Origin: Pseudomonas cichorii
Lineage (GTDB): Bacteria > Pseudomonadota > Gammaproteobacteria > Pseudomonadales > Pseudomonadaceae
Assembly (NCBI RefSeq): GCF_018343775.1
Contig: NZ_CP074349.1
Location: forward strand, 3,152,001 to 3,216,000
Direction: 5' to 3'
Length of the DNA: 64,000 bases
The notes beneath the pieces were generated by a model that was not told the origin of the DNA, made no database searches, and saw only the letters and a list, made by a program, of their open reading frames with translations. Both the position numbers and the translations under genes were made by a program. The stretch's first letter is position 1; the number at the start of each line of letters is the position of its first letter. This document shows, in pieces, positions 39,225-48,674 of the stretch.

Positions 39225-40171
39225 GCCGTTACGTCCTTGGCCGGATTGCCCAGGCGCTGCTGGTACTCTGGGGTGCCTACAGCATCACTTATTTCATTCT
39301 GTATCTGCTGCCCGGCGACACACTGTCCATCATGCTCAGTGCCTCCGGGGTCGAGATCGATGCTCTGTCAGAGCAGGACCTCGCCCAGGCCAGGTCCTAT
39401 TACGGGCTGGACCGCAGCGCCTTCGAGCAATATGTCGATCTGTTATGGGGTGCGATCCACGGTGACTTCGGCAATTCACTGACGCTCAACCGCCCCGTTT
39501 CAGAAGTGCTGGTCGAGCGGCTGCCGCAAACCATGGCGCTGGCGGGCCTGGCGATTGTCCTGTCGCTGATTGGCGGGGTTGGTCTGGCTTACCTCACCGC
39601 TTACGTGCGCTGGCAGCCGTTGAAAGTTGCCCTGTCGCGTCTGCCTTCGCTGGGCTTTTCGGTGCCGGTGTTCTGGATGGGGCTGTTGCTGATCCAGTTG
39701 TTCGCCTTCAGCCTCGGCTGGTTTCCGGCAACCGGCAATGAGGGCTTTTCCAGCCTGATATTGCCTGCGGTCACCCTGGCGATTCCCAGTGCAGCGGTGT
39801 ACGCCCAGGTGCTGTTGCGCGGCTTTCAGGGTGTGTGGAAAGAGCCCTACATCATCACTGCCTACGCCAAAGGCCTGAGCCGCGCTCAGGTCCAGGCACG
39901 CCATGCGTTCAAGAACGCGGCCTTGCCCCTGCTGACACTGATCGGCCTGCAAGTGGGCAATACCGTTTCCGGCGCCGTGCTGGTGGAAACCATCTTCGCC
40001 CGCTCTGGGATCGGTCGTCTTGTCCAGGAAGCGGTGCTGCGCCAGGACATTCCGGTGGTACTCGCCATCGTCGCCGTCTCGGCTGCCGCTTTCGTTGTGG
40101 TCAATCTGATCGTTGACCTGCTCTACCCCGCGCTGGATCCGCGCATTGCCCACACGCCAAAGGTCTCCTGA
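39221..40171 (+). CDS. ABC transporter permease (DppB/OppB type)
   Basis: 316 residues; the ATG overlaps the binding-protein stop (ATGA). The first helix (RIAQALLVLWGAYSITYFILYLL) and a periplasmic insert precede six membrane segments overall. The cytoplasmic coupling (EAA-type) loop, AYAKGLSRAQVQARHAFKNAALPLLTLIGLQ, is where the ATPase docks. The end motif FVVVNLIVDLLYPALDPRI is typical of DppB/OppB. It should pair with the DppC-type permease downstream. Confidence 0.93.
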   Translation: MSRYVLGRIAQALLVLWGAYSITYFILYLLPGDTLSIMLSASGVEIDALSEQDLAQARSYYGLDRSAFEQYVDLLWGAIHGDFGNSLTLNRPVSEVLVERLPQTMALAGLAIVLSLIGGVGLAYLTAYVRWQPLKVALSRLPSLGFSVPVFWMGLLLIQLFAFSLGWFPATGNEGFSSLILPAVTLAIPSAAVYAQVLLRGFQGVWKEPYIITAYAKGLSRAQVQARHAFKNAALPLLTLIGLQVGNTVSGAVLVETIFARSGIGRLVQEAVLRQDIPVVLAIVAVSAAAFVVVNLIVDLLYPALDPRIAHTPKVS

Positions 40172-40175
40172 CACC

Positions 40176-41093
40176 ATGACCATTTTCGATACTCGCCTTG
40201 CACGCCTGGCTCGCCTTGTCAGCCGCAATGAAGCGCAGCCTGCGACCCAATGGCGGCGGCGCAGCAGCCTGAGCCGGGCTTTCGATTCGGCTCTACCATT
40301 GTTGCGTCGCCCCGGATTTCTGCTGGCCGTGGCTATCGTTGCCTTTGCATTGCTGGCCGCCATCGCGCCGACCCTGCTCAGCAGTTATGCGCCCTACGCC
40401 ACCTCGCCCGCCGACAAGCTGACGCCACCCAATGCCGAGCACTGGTTCGGCACCGACGAGCTGGGGCGCGACCTTTATACACGCGTCGTGCATGGCTCCA
40501 GCCTGTCGGTACAGGCAGCCTTGCTGGCCGTCGGCATCGCCATGGCCGGCGGCCTCAGCCTTGGGGTGATTTCCGGTTTTGCGGGCGGTCGCATCGATGC
40601 CGTGATCATGCGTTTCATCGACGTATTACTGGCCCTGCCCGGCCTGCTACTGGCCCTGGCCATCGTCACCGCCATCGGCTTCGGCACCATTCCGGTGGCC
40701 ATTGCGGTAGGTGTCGGGATCATTCCCGGCTTCGCCCGCACCACCCGCGCCGAGGTGCTGCGCGTCAAGACCTTGCCCTACGTCGAAGCGGCACGCCTGG
40801 GTGGCGCAAGCTGGACCCGGACCTTGCTGCGGCACATCTTGCCCAATGCCTGGGGCCCGGTAGCCGTGCTGGCCACCCTGGATTTCGGCGCAGCGATTCT
40901 GGCCACTGCCGGCCTGAGCTTTCTTGGCTTTGGTGCAGAACCACCCGCCGCCGAATGGGGCACGCTGATCGCCAATGGTCGTCACTTCCTGATGACCGCG
41001 CCCTGGGTTTCGTTATTGCCAGGCCTGTTTCTGGTGGCCGTGGTGTTCAGCTTCAACCATATCGCCCGCACTCTGGAAGAGACTCAACGATGA
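40176..41093 (+). CDS. ABC transporter permease (DppC/OppC type)
   Basis: 305 residues from ATG 40176, four bases after the DppB-type gene. The N-terminal cytoplasmic tail (rich in Arg) leads to helix 1 (GFLLAVAIVAFALLAAIAPTLL). NAEHWFGTDELGRDLYTRVVHG is the hallmark periplasmic motif of the DppC/OppC family, followed by five further helices and the coupling loop EAARLGGASWTRTLLRHILPNAWGPV. Length and motifs are complete. Confidence 0.93.
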   Translation: MTIFDTRLARLARLVSRNEAQPATQWRRRSSLSRAFDSALPLLRRPGFLLAVAIVAFALLAAIAPTLLSSYAPYATSPADKLTPPNAEHWFGTDELGRDLYTRVVHGSSLSVQAALLAVGIAMAGGLSLGVISGFAGGRIDAVIMRFIDVLLALPGLLLALAIVTAIGFGTIPVAIAVGVGIIPGFARTTRAEVLRVKTLPYVEAARLGGASWTRTLLRHILPNAWGPVAVLATLDFGAAILATAGLSFLGFGAEPPAAEWGTLIANGRHFLMTAPWVSLLPGLFLVAVVFSFNHIARTLEETQR

Positions 41094-42730
41094 CTGACAC
41101 GCCGCAACTGATCGATCTCCAGAACCTGAGCGTGACCTATCGTTTCAACGGGCAGCTCACCCAGGCAGTGCGCAACGTCTCCTTTCAAGTGGCCAGAGGC
41201 GAAACCGTGGCGATTGTCGGCGAGTCCGGCTCCGGCAAGTCCACCATCGCCAACTCGATTCTCGGCCTGCTACCGGATAACGCGACCATCACCCACGGCG
41301 AACTGCGGGTCGATGGCAACGACCTGAGCCACGCTTCTGAACGGGAAAAGCGGCGGATTCGCGGCAGCATCATCGGCCTGGTGCCTCAGGACCCGATGGT
41401 CAGCCTCAACCCGACCTTGCGCATTGGCCAGCAGATTGCCGAAGCGCTGATCCAGGCCCACGGTCGACGCTACCCGGCCATCGACGCCGATGTGGTGGAA
41501 TTGCTGGAACAGGTCGGCCTCGACAAGCCGGTGCTGCGCGCCCGGCAATACCCACACGAGCTGTCCGGCGGCATGCGCCAGAGGGTGCTGATCGCCATCG
41601 CGCTGGCAGGCAATCCCCGCCTGATCATCGCCGACGAGCCTACCAGCGCTCTGGATGTCACGGTACAACGCAAGATTCTCGACCACCTGCAACGTCTGGT
41701 GGGCGAGCGAGACATTTCCCTGTTGATCATCACCCACGACCTTGGCGTGGCAGCGGATCGCGCAGACCGGGTGCTGGTGATGAAAAGCGGTGAACTGGTG
41801 GAGCAAGGTCCGCCACGGCAGATCCTTGTAAACCCCGAACACAGCTATACACGCGCATTGATTGCCGCCGCGCCGGCTTTCGGCCAGAGAAAAAGCCCGG
41901 CAGCACCACGCCCTTCTTCGCCAGACACTACGCCGCTGCTGACCCTGAGCAATATCGGCAAGACCTATCGCCTGCCTTACGTGAAAGGCGAAGACGCCGA
42001 CTTCCAGGCTTTGCAGGACGTCAATTTCAAGGTTTATCCGGGCCAGACACTGGCCATTGTCGGCGAATCCGGCTCGGGTAAAAGCACGGCATTGCGCATC
42101 GCCCTGGGCCTGGAAAAGCCCACCCAGGGACGGGTGCTGTTCGAGGATCGCGACGTCACCGACCTCGGCTGGAACGAGTTCAGGCCATTGCGGCGGCGTA
42201 TCCAGCTGGTTCAACAGAACCCGTTCGGCGCCCTCGACCCACGCTTCACCCTGTTTGAAAGCATCGTTGAACCGCTGGTTTCCTTTGGCCTGCTCAAGGG
42301 CCGGGCACTGGAACAGGCGGCACGCCAGTTGATCGAGCGGGTTCATTTGCCGACGGCTTACCTGGACCGACTGCCTCGGGAACTGTCAGGCGGGCAAAGG
42401 CAGCGGGTTGCGATTGCCCGAGCCCTGGCCCTGAAACCGGACCTTTTGCTGCTTGATGAACCGGTCTCGGCACTGGATGTTTCCGTACAGGCGCAGATCC
42501 TCGACCTGCTCGTCGAGCTGCAAAAAGAACTGGGCATCGCTTATGTACTGGTTTCCCACGACCTTGCGGTAGTGGCCAGTGTTGCCCATCAGGTACTGGT
42601 GCTCAAACACGGCAAGACCGTCGAGCAAGGCCTGGCCAGCGATGTCTTCGAGCGGCCCGAGGCGGCTTACACTCAAGAGCTTATTGCCGCGATACCGGGT
42701 CGAAGCCTGGAATTACAGGCTGCGATATAG
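41090..42730 (+). CDS. ABC transporter ATPase, fused dual nucleotide-binding domains (DppD-DppF type)
   Basis: 546 residues from ATG 41090 (ATGA overlap with the permease gene). Two complete ATPase domains lie in one chain. Domain 1 has Walker [10 protein letters not shown], signature LSGGMRQR and Walker [13 protein letters not shown]; domain 2 has [17 protein letters not shown] and [11 protein letters not shown], each followed by the switch His (ITHDLG, VSHDLA). Fused dual ATPases of this kind (YejF/GsiA-like) serve peptide and glutathione importers. Both catalytic sites look intact. A longer open frame upstream to 40250 overlaps the permease and is a shadow. Confidence 0.95.
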   Translation: MTDTPQLIDLQNLSVTYRFNGQLTQAVRNVSFQVARGETVAIVGESGSGKSTIANSILGLLPDNATITHGELRVDGNDLSHASEREKRRIRGSIIGLVPQDPMVSLNPTLRIGQQIAEALIQAHGRRYPAIDADVVELLEQVGLDKPVLRARQYPHELSGGMRQRVLIAIALAGNPRLIIADEPTSALDVTVQRKILDHLQRLVGERDISLLIITHDLGVAADRADRVLVMKSGELVEQGPPRQILVNPEHSYTRALIAAAPAFGQRKSPAAPRPSSPDTTPLLTLSNIGKTYRLPYVKGEDADFQALQDVNFKVYPGQTLAIVGESGSGKSTALRIALGLEKPTQGRVLFEDRDVTDLGWNEFRPLRRRIQLVQQNPFGALDPRFTLFESIVEPLVSFGLLKGRALEQAARQLIERVHLPTAYLDRLPRELSGGQRQRVAIARALALKPDLLLLDEPVSALDVSVQAQILDLLVELQKELGIAYVLVSHDLAVVASVAHQVLVLKHGKTVEQGLASDVFERPEAAYTQELIAAIPGRSLELQAAI

Positions 42731-42770
42731 GATTGATGCCGATCCGTTAAGGCATACCTCCCATGGCCCG

Positions 42771-42792
42771 CCTCATAAAATAATTTATGAGG
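42771..42792. promoter_or_regulatory. AT-rich perfect palindrome (hairpin or operator)
   Basis: Arms CCTCATAAA and TTTATGAGG (9 bp, perfect) around ATAA. It lies 41 bases after the ATPase stop and 78 bases before the glutathione S-transferase start. It lacks a T tract, so it is a weak terminator candidate; its position and AT content also fit an operator for the transferase promoter. Confidence 0.45.
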
Positions 42793-42870
42793 TGCTGAAA
42801 ATAACTTTGTTGGCGACTGACCCAGCAGACCTCTAGGATGCCTTATCGCTCATCGCCTCAAGGAAAGACC

Positions 42871-43488
42871 ATGATAAGGCTGCATCATCTGAACCAGTCT
42901 CGCTCCATCCGCATTCTCTGGCTGCTGGAGGAGATTGGCGCGCCGTACGACGTCGAGTTCTACCGCCGCGACAGCAAGACCCATTTTGCACCCGAGTCCT
43001 TGAAGGCGATCCATCCGCTGGGCAAATCCCCGGTGATCGAACTGGATGGCAAGGTCGTTGCCGAGTCCGGCGCCATCACCGAAATCCTCATCGAACGCTT
43101 CGCACCGCACCTCGCGCCTGAAAAACACACCGCAGACTATCTGGACTACCTGCAATGGCTGCACTTCTCCGAAAGCTCGGCCATGCTCCCGCCACTGTTG
43201 AAAATCTTTGCCCAGCGCGAAACGGCCACCCTTTCCTTTCTGCCCGGCTATGCGCAGGTGGAATGCGAAAAGGTCTTTGGCTATCTGAACAAGCAACTGG
43301 AAAACAAGACATTCCTGGTCGGCGAAAAGCTCAGCGGAGCAGACTTCATGATGCTGTTCGTGGCAGAGCTGGTCGAGCGACTGGAGAAGCCGGAGGCCTA
43401 CGCCAATATCCAGCGCTATCTGGTCACCCTGAAGAACCTTGATAGCTGGAAAAGTGCGCAGGCCCGTGAGGCAGAGGCTTACAGGTAA
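42871..43488 (+). CDS. Glutathione S-transferase
   Basis: 205 residues from ATG 42871 with AAGGAAAG just upstream. The N-terminal thioredoxin-like domain has HHLNQSRSIRILWLLEE (substrate-facing Ser) and the conserved cis-Pro/Ser-Gly region SPVIELDGKVVAESGAITEIL; the C-terminal helical domain has GEKLSGADFMM (N-capping box). This is the bacterial GST type seen with detoxification of electrophiles. It follows the ABC transporter by 140 bases with a palindrome between, so co-regulation with uptake of glutathione conjugates is an idea, not a finding. No signal peptide; cytoplasmic. Confidence 0.9.
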   Translation: MIRLHHLNQSRSIRILWLLEEIGAPYDVEFYRRDSKTHFAPESLKAIHPLGKSPVIELDGKVVAESGAITEILIERFAPHLAPEKHTADYLDYLQWLHFSESSAMLPPLLKIFAQRETATLSFLPGYAQVECEKVFGYLNKQLENKTFLVGEKLSGADFMMLFVAELVERLEKPEAYANIQRYLVTLKNLDSWKSAQAREAEAYR

Positions 43489-43514
43489 GCTCAATTACAT
43501 CCTGCTCAGAAGAC

Positions 43515-44387
43515 TCACTCGGCGAATGGCAGTGAAAGGTAGTGTCGGCCCAACTCCGTCAGCGTTCCCTCGTTACTCAGCAGGCTTGAAAAATGTGGGT
43601 CATCGTTCATCCGCCCGGTGAACCACGCATAACGGAACACGTCAGCCCGGCTCTCGCAGATGGCAACCATTTCGGTCATCTGCTGCTTCTGCTTTTCGAG
43701 TGAGTCGATCTGGACACCATCCGGCACGGAATGCCAGTTGGCAAATTCGGTTACCCAGAACGGCTTTCCAAATCTGGACAGCCTGTCGAGCATTCCTGAC
43801 AGGCCATAGTCGTACCAGTGAAAGGCCAGGTAGTCGATTTGCGGCTCTCTGTTCTGGTTCTGCGCCCGATAGGCCGCATAGAACGCATCCAGCCATACGA
43901 CCGGGTCCCCATAACCGCTCATGGTTCCCCAGTTCATGGCAGGACCGACCAGCTTGACGCCAGTCTGGGCGGATATCTGCTCCAGTCTTGGCCAGAACCG
44001 GGCTGCCGCTTCGGGAGTCATGTTCGCCTGATCCAGAAGATTAGGCTCATTGATGATCAGCAGATATCGAATAGCGGGATGTGCGAGCAGGTACAGCTTC
44101 AACTGGCCGTCATCGACATTCGAATTCCAGACCATGGGGATGAAGTCCACCCCGTACATCGATGCATAGTCATACGAAGCCAGCCGATCGTGAGGCTTGG
44201 GACTCCAGTTGTACCACCAGCTGATTCCGGGAGCCAAAGCACTCAAGTCTGCTGGATACGCAATGTCATAGGCGATCCCGCGCTTTGCACTTTTTGTGGC
44301 AGCCCAGGCCGATGAGCTCAATACCAGCATCAGCAGCACACAAAAGAATCGTGCGCAGCGTTGTCTTGCAGCGTTTTGCAAAATCAT
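43515..44387 (-). CDS. Exported glycoside hydrolase family 128-like (Asl1-like) beta-glucanase
   Basis: 290 residues from ATG 44387, preceded by GGAAGA 7 bases upstream; the ATG at 44402 has no such site. A signal peptide (cut near SSSAWA-ATK) precedes a TIM-barrel domain typical of the Asl1-like glycosyl hydrolase core. Candidate catalytic residues are visible: the acid/base Glu in LLIINEPN and the nucleophile Glu in WVTEFANWH. GH128 enzymes cut beta-1,3-glucan, a fungal and oomycete wall polymer. It is convergent with the GST gene and divergent from the small exported protein and GH3 gene. Confidence 0.83.
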   Translation of the reverse strand: MILQNAARQRCARFFCVLLMLVLSSSAWAATKSAKRGIAYDIAYPADLSALAPGISWWYNWSPKPHDRLASYDYASMYGVDFIPMVWNSNVDDGQLKLYLLAHPAIRYLLIINEPNLLDQANMTPEAAARFWPRLEQISAQTGVKLVGPAMNWGTMSGYGDPVVWLDAFYAAYRAQNQNREPQIDYLAFHWYDYGLSGMLDRLSRFGKPFWVTEFANWHSVPDGVQIDSLEKQKQQMTEMVAICESRADVFRYAWFTGRMNDDPHFSSLLSNEGTLTELGRHYLSLPFAE

Positions 44388-44951
44388 GGGCTGATCTTCC
44401 ATAGATAATTCAAAGGAAATTCTTATTCAGATCATCCAACGACAGCCACTCTTCCCGCCCTGCTCCAGCCGGATATTAATCACTTATCTTATCCACACTT
44501 CTTGAAAATCCACCCCAAAGCCCCTGACAACTAACCCTGGAGAAAACCCTAACTAACCCATTCACAAACCTTTATTTAACACACAAAAAACCACCATTTA
44601 ATTCCAGCTACAACAGCATATCAGACCACTAAACCTAACAGCAATTAGGTTTAAAAATTAGCAAAACAAACTCATAAACCCACTAAAAAACAGCAACAAA
44701 ACCCATAAAAACCAAAAATAAAGCAATAAAAAATCAAAAAAAGGCGTTTTTAGCAAAATATTTTCGGAACAATCCTTAAAAACAAACACCCATAGCCATG
44801 CGCCAGCATTTCCAACTAGCCTCATAAAATATAATTTCTCACCCGCTGAACTTTTAATCCTCTTCCCGGACTTAACATGCGGCCCTCAGGCGGAACTTCT
44901 GCATTCCGCGATCAGCCGACTCAACACTTATCCTTTATCGAGACCCCATCG
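44388..44951. other. Long G-poor, A-rich divergent promoter region
   Basis: 564 bases with no convincing gene. The plus strand between 44500 and 44800 is extremely G-poor (by eye about 3-5 G per 60 bases) and rich in A and C, unlike its neighbours. It lies between the divergent GH128 gene and the small exported-protein/GH3 operon, so it should contain both promoters and a long leader. C-rich, G-poor RNA is the classic context for Rho loading; AT-rich DNA also attracts H-NS/MvaT-type silencers. No palindrome stood out. Confidence 0.55.
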
Positions 44952-45203
44952 ATGACTAGACCCCTGCTGTCTGTTGTTAGCGTATTACTGCTGGGCGCCT
45001 CCAGTGTCGGCCCGGTTTGGGCAGACTCTAAAGCGGTCGACACACATCATTCGGAACAAGCTGTTCGTGAACAGGTGGATAAACAAAGGGAGCAACTTTC
45101 GGGTGCCAACAAAATTGCCACGCCGGTTGAAAAAGGATCGTCCGCACTTCTGCAGGCCCCTGTAGATACAGAGGATGCGCCCGCTCAGGTGCAGAAACCA
45201 TGA
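44952..45203 (+). CDS. Small exported protein preceding the GH3 gene
   Basis: 83 residues from ATG 44952; a longer frame begins at ATG 44877 but only the shorter form starts with a signal peptide (MTRPLLSVVSVLLLGASSVGPVWA). The mature peptide, about 59 residues, is hydrophilic with many Glu, Gln and Ala and no cysteines. Its stop overlaps the ATG of the GH3 gene (ATGA), so the two are translationally coupled. Function unknown; a chaperone-like or accessory role for the GH3 enzyme is only a guess from position. Confidence 0.72.
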   Translation: MTRPLLSVVSVLLLGASSVGPVWADSKAVDTHHSEQAVREQVDKQREQLSGANKIATPVEKGSSALLQAPVDTEDAPAQVQKP

Positions 45204-47956
45204 ACATCGGCTCCCATGATTCCTTCAACTCCCGCCTCCATCATCAGCCAAAAAGGATGCTGCCCTTGTCAGCCCTCAAACACACGCTGGGCTTGAGCAT
45301 ATTGGCCATAAGCGTCTCGCAGGCCAGTATTGCCATGGCCGTGACGCCCATGACCGGCAACGAGGTAGAAGCCCGTGTCGGTGCCGTACTGGATAACATG
45401 AGTGTCGCGGAAAAGATCAACTTCACCCGCGTGGATGACGGGCGCATGATTCCGCGCCTGAGCAAGTGGGGAATGGAAGGTACCGTCGCGTATGACTCGG
45501 CGATGGGCGTGCATGTCAACAATGCGACATTCGGAGCCCAGTACCCGGCTCAATCCGCGCTGGCGGCCACCTGGAGCATCAACCGCGCCAAGGAGTTCGG
45601 CCTGGCAATCGGGTACGAAACCCGCATCGCGGGCGGCCAGCAAATGCTGTCTCCGGGCGTCAACCTGTATCGCACGCCTTATGCAGGACGTACCGCAGAG
45701 TATGTGAGTGGCGAGGATCCATTCCTTGGAGCCGTGCTGGCACCAGCCATCACCAACGGAATCCAGGTCCAGGGCATACAGGCTGCCGGCAAACACTATG
45801 TTGCCAATGAACAGGAAGCCAACCGGCATTACGTCGATATCCGCGTTGATGAGCGCGCCCTGCGCGAAATGTACCTGCCCGGCTTCGAATCGATGGTCAA
45901 GAACGCCAATATCGCCTCGATCATGTGCGGCTACAACAAGATCAATGGCGACTATGCCTGCGAGAACCACCACCTGATCACTGACGTTCTCAAGGGTGAA
46001 TGGGGCTTTCAAGGCTTTGTGATGAGCGACTTCAACTCGGTGCAGGATGCCTTCAAGGGTGCATGGGCCGGGACCGATATCGATATGCCGTCCGGCCTTC
46101 AATTCACCGAGGCCAAACTGCTTCCTTACCTGTGGAGCGGGCAACTGACTCAGAACGTCATCGACGACAAGGTCAGACGCAACTTGCGCGGTCTGGTGAG
46201 CTACGGTTTCGACAAACAGCTGAACAAGGCCCAGACTCTGGAGCATCCGGAATACGGCATGCGTGCGGCGCTGAATATGGCCCGCGAGTCGACTGTGCTT
46301 TTGCGTAATGAAAAGACCGCGAAGGGAACCCCTCTGCTGCCACTGGCCCGTGATGCGAAAATCGCCGTTATCGGCGACCTGGCCATGCAGCCTCCGGCTT
46401 CGCCGTTCGGTACTGCCAACTCGCCACCCAACACCTATGTGACAGAACTCAGCGGCCTGCAGCAACTGGCTTCAACAAGCTCGAATATCGAGTACCTGCA
46501 CGAGATGAGCCTCAACCCGAAGGCGTCTGTCTGGTATCAGCCGGGCAGTGGCCAGAACGGCATCAGCAACGGCGGGGTAAAAGCGGAGTATTTCTCCAAT
46601 ACGGAGCTTTCCGGATCACCTGCCCTGACGCGTGTGGAACCGGGGGTCAACCTGAACTGGGTCACCAATACCAACACCACCGATACCGGCACTACCACCG
46701 TTTCGGGATTCACCCCCGCAGCCGGATCCTTCTCGGCACGCTTCACCTCCACGATCAAGCCGACCATTTCCGGCGAACACGTTTTCAAGGTTCGTGCTGA
46801 CGGCGCTTACAAGTTGTGGGTGAACGACGAACTGGTTCTGGAAAACGATGGCACGCAACAGTCGTTCGATCTGATCAACGCGCTGGTGACTTCGGGCAAG
46901 ACCGCCCGACTGCAAGCAGGCAAGGAATACAGCGTGAAGCTGGAATATCGCCGCCTGCAAGGCAACTTCACGACGTTCCTCGGCGGCCTGGCTGGCGTTC
47001 AGATGAGCTGGGCGTCTCTGCGACCGCCTAAGGATCTGTCCCGATACGACGCAGTCGTCATTGCGGCCGGTACCAATCATGAATATGAGGGCGAGTCGAT
47101 TGACCATGCCTACGAGTTGCCCGAGTACCAGTCGGACCTGATCACCTACGCAACCAAGGCCAACCCGAACACTGTCGTCATCCTCCACAGTGGCGGCGGG
47201 CTGGATATGCAGCCTTGGGCCAACAAGGTCGGTGCCAGTCTTCATGCCTGGTTTGCAGGTCAACAAGGTGGTCAGGCAATCGCCGAAATCCTGTACGGCA
47301 AGGTGAACCCTTCGGGCAAGCTGCCTATCACGATCGACAAAAAGATCCAGGACAACCCCAGCTACGCCTCGTATTCCGATCCAAAACAATATCGAGGTGA
47401 CAACGCGCTGACCGAAATGACCTACAGCGAAGGCATTTACCTGGGCTACAGAGGCTATGACAAGAAGCATGCGAAACCGCTCTACCCCTTCGGATACGGG
47501 CTTTCGTATACCAGCTTCGCGTACAGCGACCTGAAACTGTCGACCAACGTCATGACTCCGGGCAACACCATTGACGTGAAATTCACGGTGACCAATACCG
47601 GCGACAAGGCCGGCTTCGAAGTCGCGCAGTTGTACGTCCGTCCAGTGGCGCCAGCGGTGGACCGTCCGGAAAAAGAACTCAAGGGGTTCAGCAAGGTGTA
47701 CTTGCAGCCAGGCGAAAGCAAGACCGTCAGCATCCCGATCGACTCGCGTTCACTGGCTTATTACGTGGACAAGACGGCCAGTTGGGATGTCGATGCCGGC
47801 AAGTTCAAGATTCTGGTGGGGCCGGACTCAGAGACTCTGCCCCTGGATCGCACCCTGATCACGCTGTATCCAGAGCACCTGACCACCCGCGACAGCAACC
47901 CGTTGCCGCTGCCGTTGCGCAAGGCCGTACAGGTAAGCGCCACCCAGGCATTCTGA
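45200..47956 (+). CDS. Exported glycoside hydrolase family 3 beta-glucosidase with PA14 insert
   Basis: 918 residues. A long signal region (cut near IAMAV) precedes the GH3 N-terminal barrel with KHYVANEQE, the catalytic nucleophile Asp in GFVMSDFNS, and GTDIDMPSG. The second alpha/beta domain starts at VLLRNEK and is interrupted by a PA14 domain (residues ~460-600; EYFSNTELSGSPALTR, VRADGAYKLWVNDELVLEN). A fibronectin type III-like domain closes the protein. Beta-glucosidases of this layout release glucose from beta-glucan or plant beta-glucosides; PA14 inserts shape the substrate pocket. With GH128 it makes a plausible beta-glucan-degrading pair. Confidence 0.95.
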   Translation: MNIGSHDSFNSRLHHQPKRMLPLSALKHTLGLSILAISVSQASIAMAVTPMTGNEVEARVGAVLDNMSVAEKINFTRVDDGRMIPRLSKWGMEGTVAYDSAMGVHVNNATFGAQYPAQSALAATWSINRAKEFGLAIGYETRIAGGQQMLSPGVNLYRTPYAGRTAEYVSGEDPFLGAVLAPAITNGIQVQGIQAAGKHYVANEQEANRHYVDIRVDERALREMYLPGFESMVKNANIASIMCGYNKINGDYACENHHLITDVLKGEWGFQGFVMSDFNSVQDAFKGAWAGTDIDMPSGLQFTEAKLLPYLWSGQLTQNVIDDKVRRNLRGLVSYGFDKQLNKAQTLEHPEYGMRAALNMARESTVLLRNEKTAKGTPLLPLARDAKIAVIGDLAMQPPASPFGTANSPPNTYVTELSGLQQLASTSSNIEYLHEMSLNPKASVWYQPGSGQNGISNGGVKAEYFSNTELSGSPALTRVEPGVNLNWVTNTNTTDTGTTTVSGFTPAAGSFSARFTSTIKPTISGEHVFKVRADGAYKLWVNDELVLENDGTQQSFDLINALVTSGKTARLQAGKEYSVKLEYRRLQGNFTTFLGGLAGVQMSWASLRPPKDLSRYDAVVIAAGTNHEYEGESIDHAYELPEYQSDLITYATKANPNTVVILHSGGGLDMQPWANKVGASLHAWFAGQQGGQAIAEILYGKVNPSGKLPITIDKKIQDNPSYASYSDPKQYRGDNALTEMTYSEGIYLGYRGYDKKHAKPLYPFGYGLSYTSFAYSDLKLSTNVMTPGNTIDVKFTVTNTGDKAGFEVAQLYVRPVAPAVDRPEKELKGFSKVYLQPGESKTVSIPIDSRSLAYYVDKTASWDVDAGKFKILVGPDSETLPLDRTLITLYPEHLTTRDSNPLPLPLRKAVQVSATQAF

Positions 47957-47967
47957 TGACAGGCATT

Positions 47968-47987
47968 CAGGCTCAGGGATGAGCCTG
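47968..47987. terminator. Hairpin between convergent GH3 and TetR genes
   Basis: CAGGCTCA / TGAGCCTG (8-bp perfect stem) with a GGGA tetraloop of the GNRA type. It starts 12 bases after the GH3 stop and overlaps the TetR stop codon. No T tract on either side; a bidirectional transcription barrier is plausible. Confidence 0.5.
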
Positions 47988-48623
47988 GATATCCTTGCCC
48001 AGACGACGAAGGTAAATATCGAAAACAGCCATGACATCCACGTCCTGAGGACATCTCAGCCACTGGATCTGCAAACCGTCCATGACCGAGAAGATTTCCT
48101 GCGCCAATGCCTTCACATCGATATCAGCACGAATCTCTCCCGCCTCTTTCAAAGCCGTCATGTGCCCACGTGCGTGCTGATGAGTGAGGTGAAAACGTTC
48201 CTGGTACCAGGCCCATGCAGGGTGAGCCTTCGACATGCTTTCCATATTCATGACCAGCGATGCCTGGCACTCGAAGGCATCTTCGATACTGAAGCCCATG
48301 CTCTGCCTCAGGAACCTGAGGAAACCTTCAAGCGTCATCTCCATGGTCAGCTCATGAAATCGCGAGACGACCCTCTGATCCCTGCGCTCCAGAAGCGCGT
48401 TCAGCAAAGCCTCTTTATTCGGAAAATGGTGCAGCAACCCTACGGTTGTAATGCCGACAAGTGCCGCGATATCGCGCATCGAGGCGCTGGAGTATCCATC
48501 CCGCGCAAAAATGACGGTGGCCGCATCCAGCAACGCCGTTCTGCGCATCTCACCCTTCGGCGCGCGACGACGCTTCGGCGCAGTCTCCTCAACCGATTCA
48601 TTCCCTGATTCGTCAACTGCCAT
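47973..48623 (-). CDS. TetR-family transcriptional regulator
   Basis: 216 residues from ATG 48623. A basic N-terminal tail (KRRRAPKGEMRR) leads to a TetR helix-turn-helix: AATVIFARDGYSSASMRDIAALVGITTVGLLHHFPNKEALL, with the recognition helix and HHFPNKEALL typical. The ligand-binding domain is all-helical with a hydrophobic core (residues ~70-205). It is convergent with the GH3 gene, so it could control GH128/GH3, but its own upstream region holds the only nearby palindrome (48675-48688). Confidence 0.9.
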   Translation of the reverse strand: MAVDESGNESVEETAPKRRRAPKGEMRRTALLDAATVIFARDGYSSASMRDIAALVGITTVGLLHHFPNKEALLNALLERRDQRVVSRFHELTMEMTLEGFLRFLRQSMGFSIEDAFECQASLVMNMESMSKAHPAWAWYQERFHLTHQHARGHMTALKEAGEIRADIDVKALAQEIFSVMDGLQIQWLRCPQDVDVMAVFDIYLRRLGKDIQAHP

Positions 48624-48674
48624 AAGGATCCGCTAACACACTCATTCAAACTGTCCCGACGTCTTGTAATACCC

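Noticed and set aside
40250..41089. Upstream extension of the ATPase frame
   Set aside because: It overlaps the permease gene, is Arg/His-rich and has no motif; ATG 41090 gives the ATGA junction used throughout the operon.
44877..44951. N-terminal extension of the small exported protein
   Set aside because: It would bury the signal peptide 25 residues inside the protein and has no good ribosome site.
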